Source: an uncultured Sphingomonas sp. (GTDB taxonomy: Bacteria; Pseudomonadota; Alphaproteobacteria; Sphingomonadales; Sphingomonadaceae). Taken from it: 64,000 nt of DNA. The stretch spans positions 248,001-312,000 of the forward strand of contig NZ_CAJYHX010000008.1 in NCBI RefSeq assembly GCF_913774285.1, read 5' to 3'. Positions within the stretch are counted from its first letter, which is position 1, and every line of letters starts with the position of its first letter. Made by a program: the position numbers and the translations under genes. The notes below the pieces were generated by a model that saw only the letters and a program-made list of their open reading frames with translations, had not been told where the DNA came from and searched no databases. This document shows positions 8,563 to 17,978 of this stretch, piece by piece.

Positions 8563-8913
8563 GAAAGCTTTCCCCGAGGTAGGTGGTATGTGGTTCGGGG
8601 GGCGCCCTAGGGACGCGATTTGGCAGGTTTGTTACACCTGCCGCAGCACGCATGACGCGCGATTTTCATTTTCAATTCATGTATAGGATTCTACGTGGGA
8701 ATCCGCGGTGCGAGAAGGTTACCGCAGCCCGGATGCGACAGCGTTAACGCCGCGAAAAACTTTTGGGCAACGCTCGAAAAGCCGAAAGTGATGCAGAAAG
8801 GACACGGATTTTCTGGGGTATTCCCTCAGCGCCAAGACAGAATCGAAAGCGCCCGCCTCGCCTGAACGGCGCGACGGGCGCATCGGAGAATCCCGCTTTA
8901 CAGCGCAGTCGAA
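8563..8913. promoter_or_regulatory. Upstream region of the TonB receptor gene; no gene seen
   Basis: This 350-base gap separates two minus-strand genes. It holds the receptor's promoter region, the 8622-8642 inverted repeat, an AT-rich stretch near 8660-8690, and, closer to the polysaccharide gene end, a GC-rich imperfect hairpin (about 8850-8880) that may terminate that gene. Short open frames here lack coding signs. Confidence 0.5.
8622..8642. promoter_or_regulatory. Perfect inverted repeat GGCAGGT-N7-ACCTGCC
   Basis: A 7-base perfect inverted repeat with a 7-base AT-rich spacer (TTGTTAC), centred about 70 bases upstream of the TonB receptor start. Size and symmetry fit a dimeric repressor or activator site (TetR- or GntR-like). 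The regulator is unknown. Confidence 0.45.
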
Positions 8914-11900
8914 TTATTCGGCCGCCGCCGTGCCTGCGGCACCGACTCGGCCGGTACGTTCCAGCTTGCCCCAGCCGACGAACCAGCCACCCAGCGCGGA
9001 GCTGATCGCGCGCAGCACCACCCAGTACATCAACTGGCGATAGACGAAACGCTGTGCCACCAGCAGCAGCGCCGGGTAGCGGATCCGCCGGCTGTTGAGC
9101 CGATAGGCGACCCAGCCGCAGCCTACGTCGATCGCGGTGAAGGCCACCCAGTAGATTGCCATGGTGCCGACGTCGCCGCGGGTCTGCTCCCAGCCATGCT
9201 GGGCGATCCGCACGCCGGTGGCGAAGATGGCCGACACGAGCGCGAGGTCGATCAGCGGTGAGATCGCGGCGAAGATGATCTGGAACACCCAGGCCTGGGG
9301 CAGCCCGATCCAGGCGAGCCCGCGCGCCTGCTTGTCGCGATACAGCCCGCGATGCTTCCACAGGCACTGGAGCGTGCCGAACGCCCAGCGATAGCGCTGC
9401 TTGGCGAGCGCCCGGAAGCTTTCCGGCGCCTCGGTCCACGCGACCGCGTCGGGATCATAGGTGACCCGCCAGCCGGCGCGCTGGATGGCGATGGTGAGAT
9501 CCTGATCCTCGGCCAGCGTATCCTCGGGATAGCCGCCCACCGCATCGAGCGCCGCCCGCCGCCACGCGCCGACCGCGCCCGGCACCACGGTGATGGCGTT
9601 GAACCCGGCGAGCGCGCGGCGTTCGAGGTTCTGCGCGGTGATATATTCCACCGCCTGCCATCGGGTGACCAGATTGACCCGGTTGCCCACCTGCGCGCTG
9701 CCCGCCACCGCGCCGATCTTGTCGTCGGCGAACCAGCGCGCGAGGCGGCCGATCGTCTCGGGCTCGAACTGGGTGTCGGCGTCGAGCGCGATAGTCACCT
9801 CGCCCCTGGCCTGCTGCAGCGCGCGGTTAAGCGCCGCCGCCTTGCCGCCATTGACCAGCGTCAGCAGCGTCACCCGCGGGTCGTCGCCGAACGCGGCGGC
9901 GACGATTTCGCTGGTGCGGTCCTTGGAGCCGTCATCGGCGACGATCAGCTCGATCGCCGGATAGTCGCTGGCGAGCACGCGGCGCACCGAGGATTCGATC
10001 ACCCGCTCCTCGTTATAGGCGGGGATGATCACCGAGACGGTCGGCGTGAACACCGGCGGTTCGCCGCGCTCGCGCAGCCGCTGACGCAGCGCCAGCCCGG
10101 CGAGGGTCAGCGCGCGGGCGATGCCGAGCGTGATCGCAATGAAGAACATCCAGCGCAGCCCCGAGGCGATCGCCGCCAGCGCGACGAAGATCGCCACGTC
10201 CGCCCGCACCGCCAGCAGGTCGCTGCCGCGGATCGGCGGCATCACCGCGTCGTAGGACAGCCCGGCTAGCTTGGAGACCGGCACGAAGGTATAACCCCGC
10301 GCCCGCAGCTCGCGGATGATGACCGGGAGCGCCTGGATGGTCTGCTCGCGATTGCCGCCGCCATCGTGCAGCAGCACGACGTTGGTGGAATGGTCCGGCG
10401 AGGCACCCGCCACGTCGCTCAGCACGCCCTGAATGATCGCATCGACGCCCGGCCGCTTCCAGTCGTCCGGATCGACGTGGAGGCCGACCACGGTATAGCC
10501 CTGCTTCTGCGCGACCACGGCGGGATCTAGTTCGTCCGGCGTGGTCGGCTCGGCGTCTCCGAAATAGGGCGCGCGGAACAGCCGCATGCCGCGGCCGGTA
10601 TAGGCCTGCACCAGCCGCTGGGTGGCGTTCAGCTCCAGCGCGGTGCTCGCCGCCGAGGTGGTGGCGAGGTTCGGGTGAGTATAGGTGTGGTTGCCCAGCT
10701 CATGCCCCTCCGCCACCAGCCGGCGCAGCAGCAGCGGGTGCTGCAGCCCGTTCTCGCCGATGATGAAGAAGGTCGCCGGCACATGCTCGGCTTTGAGGAT
10801 GTCGAGGATGCGCGGGGTGTAGGTGGGATCGGGGCCATCGTCGAAGGTCAGCGCGATCTCGTGCTTCGAGGCGCCGGTGCGCATAACGACATAGGGCGTC
10901 GGCAGCTGCGGATACTGCACGTCGCGGATCATGTTGGCGGCATCGAAGCTGATCGCGCGTTCGCCCACTGTCGGCGTCGAGGTGACGCGCAGGATCTCGC
11001 CCGGCCCTTCGACGTCGACATTGGTCGCCGGCACGATCCGGCTCAGATCCGGCCGGCCTCCATGGCGATAGGCGAGCAGCGCGGTCCACACGCCGGCATC
11101 CTCGGTGCCCAGGCGCCAAAGCGCGACGCTGCCGACGCCCGCGGCGCGAACCGCCTGCAGCTGGTTCCAGGTCGCGGTGGCATCGACCATCCAGATCTCG
11201 TGGTGCTTGCCGTCCTCGTCATAGGCGAAGGCGCTGTTGCCGCTGGTCTTGTCGAAGGTGACCTTGGCGTCGCTGTCGCGCGCGGCCGACCAGGCCTCTT
11301 CGATGCTCATCGCCTCGGTGCCGTCGCCGTGATAGTCATAGGCGTAGCTGGCCAGCGCGACGATAAGCTTGTTGGCACCCACCTTGGCGACGGCACTGCG
11401 CAGTTCCTCGACGAACCAGGGCTGCGAGGCGATCGGCCCGGCGGTGCCGCCCTGCCAGTGCTCGTCATAATCCATCAGGATCACGCGATCGGTGACCGCG
11501 GCGAAGCGCTTGAGATCCCAGCTGGTGTCGCCCGCCGGCACGGTGACCGCGAGCAGCTTGTCCTTGGGCATCGCCTTGTTGATCTGGTCGAGCAGCTGGG
11601 CATAGCCGGGCAGCGAGGCGGGCTGCAGGCTCTCGAAGTCCATCACCAGCCCGGGCAGGTTGCGCGCCTTGACCATGGCGGCGAGGTCGCGCGCCAGCTT
11701 GGCGCGAGCGGCCGGGCTGGCCATCAGCCTGGCCGAACCGGCGGTGTCCCAGGCCTCGTCGGACACGTTCTGCACCATCGGCAGCACGCGCGGGCGGCGC
11801 GGCGCGGCGGCGACGATGCTGGCGAACTTCGGATCGTCCAGCACCTGCATCGCATGGTTTGCGCCCGTCACCGAGACGAAGGCCGGCACGACCCAGTCGA

Positions 11901-12228
11901 GATCGCCGATGTTGCGGCGGAGCGAGTCGGCGCTCGCCGGGTCCCAGGGCACATAGAAGCCAACGGTGAGCGGGGCACCCGGCTTCTTCGCCGAGCCGCC
12001 GGGCAACCAGCGCTGGGAGCGCGGCTGGCCGCGGGCGCTCAGCGAGCGCAGCGCCGCCGGCTTGGCATTCTCCCACCGCACCGGCAGGTCCTGCGCGGGC
12101 GGCACGTTTACGATGGTGGCGGCGAACACGATCGCGGCGACGAGAACACCCCCGATCAGCGCGAACACCGTGCGCATCGTCCAGCGCTTGCGGCTGCCGG
12201 TGGGATCGAAGAATACGGGACGCGACAT
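8914..12228 (-). CDS. Three-module envelope polysaccharide protein: GH18-like + NodB deacetylase + GT2 synthase
   Basis: A 1104-residue protein with an N-terminal membrane anchor (about residues 17-42), then three domains. First a GH18-like domain (about 85-400; GLVMDFESL resembles the GH18 acid motif and VILMDYDEHW the substrate strand). Second a NodB polysaccharide deacetylase domain (about 455-670; TFDDGPDP near 461, GNHTYTHPN, FRAPYFG). A transmembrane segment follows, then a GT2 processive glycosyltransferase (from about 730; VIIPAYNEE, VADDGSKD, LDADTQ, EDQDLT and QRYRW) with C-terminal membrane helices. Together these could make, deacetylate and trim a beta-linked amino-sugar polymer (PNAG/chitin type). 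Such fusions occur in other alphaproteobacteria; the product here is not known. Confidence 0.88.
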   Translation of the reverse strand: MSRPVFFDPTGSRKRWTMRTVFALIGGVLVAAIVFAATIVNVPPAQDLPVRWENAKPAALRSLSARGQPRSQRWLPGGSAKKPGAPLTVGFYVPWDPASADSLRRNIGDLDWVVPAFVSVTGANHAMQVLDDPKFASIVAAAPRRPRVLPMVQNVSDEAWDTAGSARLMASPAARAKLARDLAAMVKARNLPGLVMDFESLQPASLPGYAQLLDQINKAMPKDKLLAVTVPAGDTSWDLKRFAAVTDRVILMDYDEHWQGGTAGPIASQPWFVEELRSAVAKVGANKLIVALASYAYDYHGDGTEAMSIEEAWSAARDSDAKVTFDKTSGNSAFAYDEDGKHHEIWMVDATATWNQLQAVRAAGVGSVALWRLGTEDAGVWTALLAYRHGGRPDLSRIVPATNVDVEGPGEILRVTSTPTVGERAISFDAANMIRDVQYPQLPTPYVVMRTGASKHEIALTFDDGPDPTYTPRILDILKAEHVPATFFIIGENGLQHPLLLRRLVAEGHELGNHTYTHPNLATTSAASTALELNATQRLVQAYTGRGMRLFRAPYFGDAEPTTPDELDPAVVAQKQGYTVVGLHVDPDDWKRPGVDAIIQGVLSDVAGASPDHSTNVVLLHDGGGNREQTIQALPVIIRELRARGYTFVPVSKLAGLSYDAVMPPIRGSDLLAVRADVAIFVALAAIASGLRWMFFIAITLGIARALTLAGLALRQRLRERGEPPVFTPTVSVIIPAYNEERVIESSVRRVLASDYPAIELIVADDGSKDRTSEIVAAAFGDDPRVTLLTLVNGGKAAALNRALQQARGEVTIALDADTQFEPETIGRLARWFADDKIGAVAGSAQVGNRVNLVTRWQAVEYITAQNLERRALAGFNAITVVPGAVGAWRRAALDAVGGYPEDTLAEDQDLTIAIQRAGWRVTYDPDAVAWTEAPESFRALAKQRYRWAFGTLQCLWKHRGLYRDKQARGLAWIGLPQAWVFQIIFAAISPLIDLALVSAIFATGVRIAQHGWEQTRGDVGTMAIYWVAFTAIDVGCGWVAYRLNSRRIRYPALLLVAQRFVYRQLMYWVVLRAISSALGGWFVGWGKLERTGRVGAAGTAAAE

Positions 12229-12351
12229 CGATGCTCTTTCGAAACGCGCGAAACTCTGCCCGGCGCGTGGCGGGCCCGCGCCTTATAAGGGTCGAAATTA
12301 ACCGAAGCTATACACCGAAGCTTGGGTAGATTCCCGGAGCAGCGATGCGGG
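12229..12351. promoter_or_regulatory. Gap with direct repeat ACCGAAGCT
   Basis: Between the hemN stop and the start of the three-module gene lie two copies of ACCGAAGCT (12301-12309 and 12314-12322), 13 bases apart. They are 73-94 bases upstream of the three-module gene's start and could be an activator site for it. No other structure is obvious. Confidence 0.3.
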
Positions 12352-13674
12352 TCACACCGCGCTGCTGAAGCGCGTGGCGGCCGGGCCGCGATGGCTGTCC
12401 AGTGCGGCGGCGATCACCCGCGCGTAGGGCAGTGCCTCGGGCGCGAGCAGAAGCACGCTGCCTTCCCAGCGCACCAGCTTAAGCGCCGCGAAGCGCGCCA
12501 GCCGCAACGCGATCGCTGCGCGACAGGCGATGCCACCGAGATCGGCGCGGCCCCGGCAGAGCAGTTCCTCGATCGCGGCCGCACGCCACTGATCGTCGGT
12601 CGAGCGCCGCACCCCGCGCGCCGCCGCGAACCGCCCGGAGGAAACCGCCATGTGCCAGCGACCGGCATTCTTCTCATTCTGCACCAGCAGGTCCGGGAAC
12701 TGGCTGATCGCGCTGGCCCCCAGCCCGATCAGCACCTCGGCCTCGTCCTCGGTGAAGCCCTGGAAGTTGCGCCGCAGCCGGCCCTCGCGCGCGGCGAGCG
12801 CCATGGCGTCGCCGGGCCTGGCGAAATGGTCGAAGCCGATTGCGGCATAGCCGTGTCCCACCAGCGTCTCGTGCGCCAGCGCGGCCTGGGCGAAGCGCGC
12901 TTCGGCATCGGGCAGCGCCGTCGCATCGATCCGGCGCTGGCGCGGGATCAGGTGCGGCACATGGGCATAGCCGAACACGGCGAGACGATCGGCGCCCATC
13001 GTCACGCTCTCGTCGATCGCGTCGGCCACGGCCGCGTCGGTCTGCCCAGGCAGGCCGTACATCAGGTCGAAATTGATCGACTCGACCCCGGCGTGGCGCA
13101 GCAGGTCGACGGTCGCGGCGATGTCGGCGCGCGGCTGCACCCGGCCGATTGCGGCCTGGATGGCGGGATCGAACGTCTGCACGCCCAGGCTGACCCGCGA
13201 CGCGCTCGCTTCTGCCAGCGCGTCGGCCCAGGCTGAATCGAAGCCGCGCGGATCGACCTCCACCGACAGCACGGGAGCGCCGGCTCCAAACGCCGCCTTG
13301 GCCTGCGTCACCAGCCGCAGAAAGGCCTCAGGGCTGATGGCGTTGGGGCTGCCGCCGCCGAACGCGATGCGCCCCACTCGCCCCCGCCCGCCGAGCCGCC
13401 GCGCAACTTGCTCGATCTCCTCGGACAACCGGGCGAGATAGCCGTCGAGCCGAGCGGTGCGATTGGCAGCACCCGTGTTGCAGCCGCAATACCAGCAGAT
13501 CTCGTGGCAGAATGGGATGTGGAGATAGAGCGACAGCTCGGCATCCGCGTCCACCCGATCCAGCGCCGCGCCCATCTCCGCCGGCCCCACGCCTTCGTGG
13601 AACTCGGCGGCAGTGGGATAGCTGGTGTAGCGCGGCACCGGGGTGGCGAGCAAATCGGGATGATAGGTCCACAT
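12352..13674 (-). CDS. hemN: Oxygen-independent coproporphyrinogen III oxidase
   Basis: A radical-SAM enzyme of haem biosynthesis that decarboxylates coproporphyrinogen III to protoporphyrinogen IX without oxygen. It has 440 residues from the chosen start, close to the usual 450-460. The radical-SAM cluster motif is HIPFCHEICWYCGC (cysteines 56, 60, 63, plus C65 typical of HemN), followed by the GGGSPNAIS and SVEVDPRG segments. The opening PVPRYTSYPTA is the classical HemN N-terminus, which supports the start at MWTYHPD; an upstream in-frame ATG would overlap the divergent gene at 13765. No FNR-type box was found upstream by eye. Confidence 0.93.
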   Translation of the reverse strand: MWTYHPDLLATPVPRYTSYPTAAEFHEGVGPAEMGAALDRVDADAELSLYLHIPFCHEICWYCGCNTGAANRTARLDGYLARLSEEIEQVARRLGGRGRVGRIAFGGGSPNAISPEAFLRLVTQAKAAFGAGAPVLSVEVDPRGFDSAWADALAEASASRVSLGVQTFDPAIQAAIGRVQPRADIAATVDLLRHAGVESINFDLMYGLPGQTDAAVADAIDESVTMGADRLAVFGYAHVPHLIPRQRRIDATALPDAEARFAQAALAHETLVGHGYAAIGFDHFARPGDAMALAAREGRLRRNFQGFTEDEAEVLIGLGASAISQFPDLLVQNEKNAGRWHMAVSSGRFAAARGVRRSTDDQWRAAAIEELLCRGRADLGGIACRAAIALRLARFAALKLVRWEGSVLLLAPEALPYARVIAAALDSHRGPAATRFSSAV

Positions 13675-13764
13675 GTGCGGCGCATGCACCGTCGTGGGAG
13701 GCGCGTCGCTTGGGAATGTCCCGTATCCTTGCCGCCCGGGCCGGGCGCGCGTAGGCGCGGGGGC

Positions 13765-14019
13765 ATGCAACTCGACGACCAGCTAGTCCGCTATTTCGGC
13801 ACCGCCGACCTCGGCGCCCTCACCCCGCCCGCGCTCGCCTCCGGCATCGAGCGGATGAAGGTCGATCTCGGCCTCGAGACCGATCGCCCGCGCCGCTTCG
13901 CACTGTGGGCGCTGCTGTTCATGCTTGGCAACGCGCCCGATCTCGACGTGACCTTCGAGGACGAGGCGGATCGCGAGGCCGCGCGCAACTTCATGGACCT
14001 GTCCGACCACCAGGACTGA
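13765..14019 (+). CDS. Small conserved protein divergent from hemN
   Basis: An 84-residue cytoplasmic protein, MQLDDQLVRYFGTADLGALT..., with no signal peptide or membrane segment. It is acidic, mostly helical by composition, and ends in DEADREAARNFMDLSDHQD. The ATG is preceded by GGCGCGGGGGC. The frame is open much further upstream, but that part is antisense to hemN and not coding. I recall similar short proteins beside hemN in sphingomonads; no function is known to me. A terminator hairpin follows at 14037-14062. Confidence 0.7.
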   Translation: MQLDDQLVRYFGTADLGALTPPALASGIERMKVDLGLETDRPRRFALWALLFMLGNAPDLDVTFEDEADREAARNFMDLSDHQD

Positions 14020-14036
14020 CCGGACTCCAGCACAAA

Positions 14037-14062
14037 AGCGGCGGACCTTTCGGCCCGCCGCT
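14037..14062 (-). terminator. Intrinsic terminator of the TonB receptor gene
   Basis: An 8-base perfect stem AGCGGCGG/CCGCCGCT around a 10-base loop. Read on the minus strand the stem is followed by TTTTG, the form of a rho-independent terminator for the receptor gene ending at 14100. It may also stop the plus-strand small gene. Confidence 0.7.
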
Positions 14063-14099
14063 CCAGGTGTTGGGAGACATTTATGTTTTTAGGAACGCA

Positions 14100-17027
14100 T
14101 CAGAAGGTGAGGCGCGCACCCAGCGTGTAGGACCGGCCGATCGGATCGTAGATCGTCGGGAAGGTGTTGCCGCTGTTGTACGACGTACCGCCGACGCCCG
14201 AACCCACCAGCGGCGGATCCTTGTCGAGCAGGTTGTTCACCGTCAGGTTGAAGCTGAGGTTCTTGGTCGGGCGCACGCCGAACGACAGGTCGAAATAGTC
14301 GTACGCCTTGATGCTGCGGAACGCCGGCAGGATGTTGGCGACCGAGTCCTCCAGCTTCACGCTGCTGATGTGGGTCCACAGCAGCGAGACGTCGAAGCCC
14401 GGGCGATCATAGGTCAGGCGACCATTCCAGCGGGTCTTCGCACGCGGATTGGTGCAGCCGCCGGGGCTGTAGCGGCCGGTGCAGTCGCGGTTGATCGAGT
14501 TCGGGTTCGCCTGGAAGCGATAATAATCGAGCCAGGTGCCGTTGAAGCCGATCGTGATCGCGCCGCTGTCCTTGATGCCGATATCGTCGAGCAGCACGCG
14601 CTGGTTGACGCCCAGGTCGATGCCCGCAGTCTTGATCAGACCGAGGTTCGAGTAGCTGAGGATCACGCCCGGCGTCTCGCCTGCGCCGTTCAGCGTGCCG
14701 GTCAGCGGGTTACGGCCGATCAGCGCGCAGAAGGCATTGTTCGAGAAGCTGGGGTTCAGCGTCGCCGAATAGCAGCCGTTCAGGATGTCGGCCTGTGCCG
14801 GCTGGGTGATCGCGTTCGACACCTTGATCCGGAAATAGTCGACGGTCGCCGAGAAGCCCTTGAGGAACGTCGGCGTGAACACGCCGCCCAGCGTGAGGGT
14901 CTTGGCCTTCTCGACGTCCAGGTCGCGATTGCCCGCGGTGGTGTTGTTGATCTGGCCCGAGCTCGGCTGCGGGATCGAGCCGATCGTGCCGGCCGGCGCC
15001 CCGGTGGCGACGCACAGCGCGGCGAGGTTGGCGGCGACCGAGGCACCCGCGCACGGATCGACCGTCAGGTTGCCCAGGCCTTGCACCGGCGACTGGAACA
15101 GCTCCTGGATGTTCGGCGAGCGGACGGCGACCTGGTAGGTGCCGCGGAACTTGAAGCCCTGGATCGGCTCCCAGGTGCCGCCCGCCTTCCAGGTCGTGCT
15201 GCCGCCGGTGGTCGTATAGTCCGAATAGCGGATGCCCGCTTCCGCCGTCAGCTTGTAGAGGAACGGCTGGTTCTCGATCAGCGGGGCGATGAGCTCGCCG
15301 AACACTTCCTTGACGCTGTAGTTGCCCACGTCCGGGGGCGTGCGCGCGCCGGTGCCGAGCACCTCGCCCTGGATCTGCGACGGGCCGTCGGGCTGGCTGG
15401 CGGCGCTGATCTTGCGATATTCGGCACCCGCCGCGAACGCGATCTTGCTGGCGGCGAGCGGCGAAGTGAACAGGTCGCCCGAAATGCTGCCGGTCACGAC
15501 GGTCTGGCGCACCTTGCGGTTGATGATCGCATCGAGATTGATGAACGCCGCCTGTGCCGAGGTGATCGAGCCGTTCGGCCCGAACAGGTTGAGCGGCACG
15601 CAGCCATTGGTGGTATCGGCGCAGCGGATGGTGCCGCTGGCGTCGCGATAGGCGCGCAGGGCCTGCTGGACCTTGCTGAACGAGCCCCAGCGCTGGCGCG
15701 TCTGGTTCTGCGTCGTCTCGCCATACTGCGCCGAAACGTCGTACTTCAGCCCCGTGGTGATGTCGCCGCGGAAGCCGCCCTGCACCTGGAACATCTGCGA
15801 TTCGAACATGTTGCCGCGCGGACCGAACTCGGTGAAGCGGCGCTGCGCCACCACCGCGATCTCGCGGTAGCCGGGCGTGCCCGGGCCGCCCTGCACCGCC
15901 GCCGCCGTCGCGCAATCCGCCGCCGAGATCCTGCTCGCGGTGCACAGCTGGTTGCGGATGCCGCTCGGCAGATAGGGGTTGTTGAGGCCGAGCTGGTAGG
16001 TGTTGTTGAACGTGCCCGACGATGCGAGCTGGGTCGCGATCTGGTTGCGGGTAAACATCGCCGAGCCGTAGAACTCTACGCCATCGGTGATCTGGTAATG
16101 GCCGGCCGAATAGACGTTGATCCGGTCGAGCGGCGTCTGGAAATAGGTGCCGATATTGGTGTTGTAGGTGTCGTTGGCGGTCGCCGATTGGAGCAGCCCG
16201 GTCGTCGGGTTGACCACCGCGCCGAAGCTGCTGGCGGGCAGGCCGAGCGCCGCGTTGCTCGGCGCGCCGAAGATCGTCACCGCAGCGGTGGTCGAACCGG
16301 CGAACAAGCCGGTCGTCGAGCTGATCGGCACGGCGCTGATCGGACGATCTAGGTGCAGCAGCGGATCGGCCTTGGTGTAGCCGATGCTGAGCACGACGTT
16401 GCCGCGGCCATCGGCGAAGTTGCCGCCGACGACGAGGTCAGCCTTGAAGCGCTGGCTGTCGCCGCGTTCGGACACGCGGTAGCTCGCCGAGGCGTCGATG
16501 CCCGAGAAATCACGCCGGGTGATGAAATTGACGACGCCGGCAACCGCGTCGGCACCATAGGTCGAGGATGCGCCGCCGGTGAACACTTCCACCCGCTGCA
16601 GCAGGGCGACGGGGATGTTGTTGGTGTCGGTCAGACCGTCGAGGCCGTAAGGCACCAGGCGGCGGCCATCGAGGAGGACCAGCGTGCGCTGCTCGCCAAT
16701 GCCCCGCAGGTTCAGCGTGGACGAACCGTCCGAGCCGTTGTTGACGCCCGCGCCGATCGACGGCCGGATTGCCGGCAGGTTGCGCAGCAGATCATCCGCA
16801 GTGCCGGGCTGACGGAAGGTGATTTCCTGCTGGCTGATCACGTTCACCGGGCTGGCAAGCTCGAGATCGGGCCGCGAGATGCGGGTGCCGGTGACGACGA
16901 TCTCGCTGGACGGTTCGGCCTGGCTCTCGGATTCGGGCACGCTTTGTTGCTGCGCATAGGCCGGTGCCGCGATGCTCGCGACCAGCATTGTCGACGCGAG
17001 CAGACAGGATCGGAAGGTGGACGTCAT
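14100..17027 (-). CDS. TonB-dependent receptor, large oligosaccharide/peptide-type
   Basis: A 975-residue outer-membrane receptor. Signal peptide ends around APAYAQQQ; the TonB-box region EIVVTGTRISRPDL is followed by a plug with LNLRGIGEQRTLVLLDGRRL and GGASSTYGADAVAGVVN, and a long barrel ending YTLGARLTF. The VLLDGRR...GADAVAGVVN variant marks the big Caulobacterales/Sphingomonadales class thought to import oligosaccharides, peptides or similar organic compounds. The ligand is unknown. Start chosen at MTSTFRS, which has AAGGGGC eight bases upstream; an extension of 20 codons is possible but spoils the signal peptide. Divergent from paoABC. Confidence 0.93.
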   Translation of the reverse strand: MTSTFRSCLLASTMLVASIAAPAYAQQQSVPESESQAEPSSEIVVTGTRISRPDLELASPVNVISQQEITFRQPGTADDLLRNLPAIRPSIGAGVNNGSDGSSTLNLRGIGEQRTLVLLDGRRLVPYGLDGLTDTNNIPVALLQRVEVFTGGASSTYGADAVAGVVNFITRRDFSGIDASASYRVSERGDSQRFKADLVVGGNFADGRGNVVLSIGYTKADPLLHLDRPISAVPISSTTGLFAGSTTAAVTIFGAPSNAALGLPASSFGAVVNPTTGLLQSATANDTYNTNIGTYFQTPLDRINVYSAGHYQITDGVEFYGSAMFTRNQIATQLASSGTFNNTYQLGLNNPYLPSGIRNQLCTASRISAADCATAAAVQGGPGTPGYREIAVVAQRRFTEFGPRGNMFESQMFQVQGGFRGDITTGLKYDVSAQYGETTQNQTRQRWGSFSKVQQALRAYRDASGTIRCADTTNGCVPLNLFGPNGSITSAQAAFINLDAIINRKVRQTVVTGSISGDLFTSPLAASKIAFAAGAEYRKISAASQPDGPSQIQGEVLGTGARTPPDVGNYSVKEVFGELIAPLIENQPFLYKLTAEAGIRYSDYTTTGGSTTWKAGGTWEPIQGFKFRGTYQVAVRSPNIQELFQSPVQGLGNLTVDPCAGASVAANLAALCVATGAPAGTIGSIPQPSSGQINNTTAGNRDLDVEKAKTLTLGGVFTPTFLKGFSATVDYFRIKVSNAITQPAQADILNGCYSATLNPSFSNNAFCALIGRNPLTGTLNGAGETPGVILSYSNLGLIKTAGIDLGVNQRVLLDDIGIKDSGAITIGFNGTWLDYYRFQANPNSINRDCTGRYSPGGCTNPRAKTRWNGRLTYDRPGFDVSLLWTHISSVKLEDSVANILPAFRSIKAYDYFDLSFGVRPTKNLSFNLTVNNLLDKDPPLVGSGVGGTSYNSGNTFPTIYDPIGRSYTLGARLTF

Positions 17028-17333
17028 TAAAAGCCCCTTGTCTGAAATTTTCTCCGCAGCTGGCGCAACTTTCGTGCGCCTTCGCATTGCGGCATGTCTG
17101 CACGTACTGTCGTTAATGGCAACGCCCCAGACACGGACAGAAACAAAATGTCACTGAACTGTTGCACATTTGCAATGGCATCTCGGGCCTGCCGTGTCCG
17201 CGAGGGCATTTGCCGCGGCTACGGAAAGCCGGTAGACGCGTCGAACAGTTGCACCCTGCCCGCCTCGCCGCCGGAACTAGCCCGGCAATCAGGCGCTACG
17301 GGCACGGGGAAGTGCAGACAGGGGATGCCCAAG
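17028..17333. promoter_or_regulatory. Divergent region between TonB receptor and paoABC
   Basis: About 305 bases without a convincing gene. A short palindrome TTGCA-CATT-TGCAA lies at 17162-17175. The open frame that continues upstream of paoA through this region has no leader or family resemblance before the Tat signal. Promoters for both flanking transcripts are expected here. Confidence 0.45.
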
Positions 17334-17978
17334 ATGGAAAGTCCAAGCGATATCGGCGTATCGCGACGCGGGTTGCTGACGAGCGGCGCAGCCTGCGCTG
17401 CGGTGACGGCCTTGCCCGCGAGCGCCAGCAACAAGGAGCCGGTAGCGCCGATGGAGACGCCCCCCACCCTGCCCGTCCAGCTCAAGGTCAACGGCAAGCC
17501 GGCCGCGCTGACCGTCGACACGCGCACCACGCTGCTCGACGCGCTGCGCGAGCATCTACACCTCACCGGCACCAAGAAGGGCTGCGACCACGGCCAATGC
17601 GGCGCCTGCACGGTGATGGTGAACGGCCGCCGCATCAATTCCTGCCTCAGCCTGGCGGTGATGCACGACGGCGACAGCGTGACCACCATCGAAGGCCTGG
17701 GCACGCCCGAGGATCTGCACCCGATGCAGGCCGCCTTCGTGAAGCATGACGGCTATCAGTGCGGCTATTGCACGCCCGGCCAGATCTGCTCGGCCGTGGC
17801 GGTGCTCGACGAAATCAAGGCCGGCATCCCCAGCCATGTCGCCGCCGACGTCGCCGCCAGTCCCGCCTTTTCCGAGATGGAGATCCGCGAGCGGATGAGC
17901 GGCAATATCTGCCGCTGCGGCGCCTATTCCAACATCGTCGAGGCGATCCGCGAGGCCGCGGGGCGGAGGCAGGCATGA
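17334..17978 (+). CDS. paoA: Aldehyde oxidoreductase, [2Fe-2S] subunit, Tat-exported
   Basis: The iron-sulfur subunit of a periplasmic xanthine-oxidase-family aldehyde oxidoreductase (PaoABC/YagTSR type). It has 214 residues from the chosen ATG. A twin-arginine leader (SRRGLLTSG, residues 10-18) is followed by a plant-ferredoxin-like domain with [12 protein letters not shown] and a second helical cluster domain with QCGYCTPGQ and NICRCGAY, giving the two [2Fe-2S] sites. Start: AGGGG is nine bases before the ATG at 17334; the ATG at 17325 is too close to that site. The stop overlaps paoB (ATGA). Confidence 0.92.
   Translation: MESPSDIGVSRRGLLTSGAACAAVTALPASASNKEPVAPMETPPTLPVQLKVNGKPAALTVDTRTTLLDALREHLHLTGTKKGCDHGQCGACTVMVNGRRINSCLSLAVMHDGDSVTTIEGLGTPEDLHPMQAAFVKHDGYQCGYCTPGQICSAVAVLDEIKAGIPSHVAADVAASPAFSEMEIRERMSGNICRCGAYSNIVEAIREAAGRRQA

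Noticed and set aside
6175..8610. An 811-codon plus-strand frame opposite the first TonB receptor (similar long ones at 35-2374, 13905-16352 and 28142-30925)
   Set aside because: All mirror real genes on the other strand, have no recognisable domains, and lack sensible starts.
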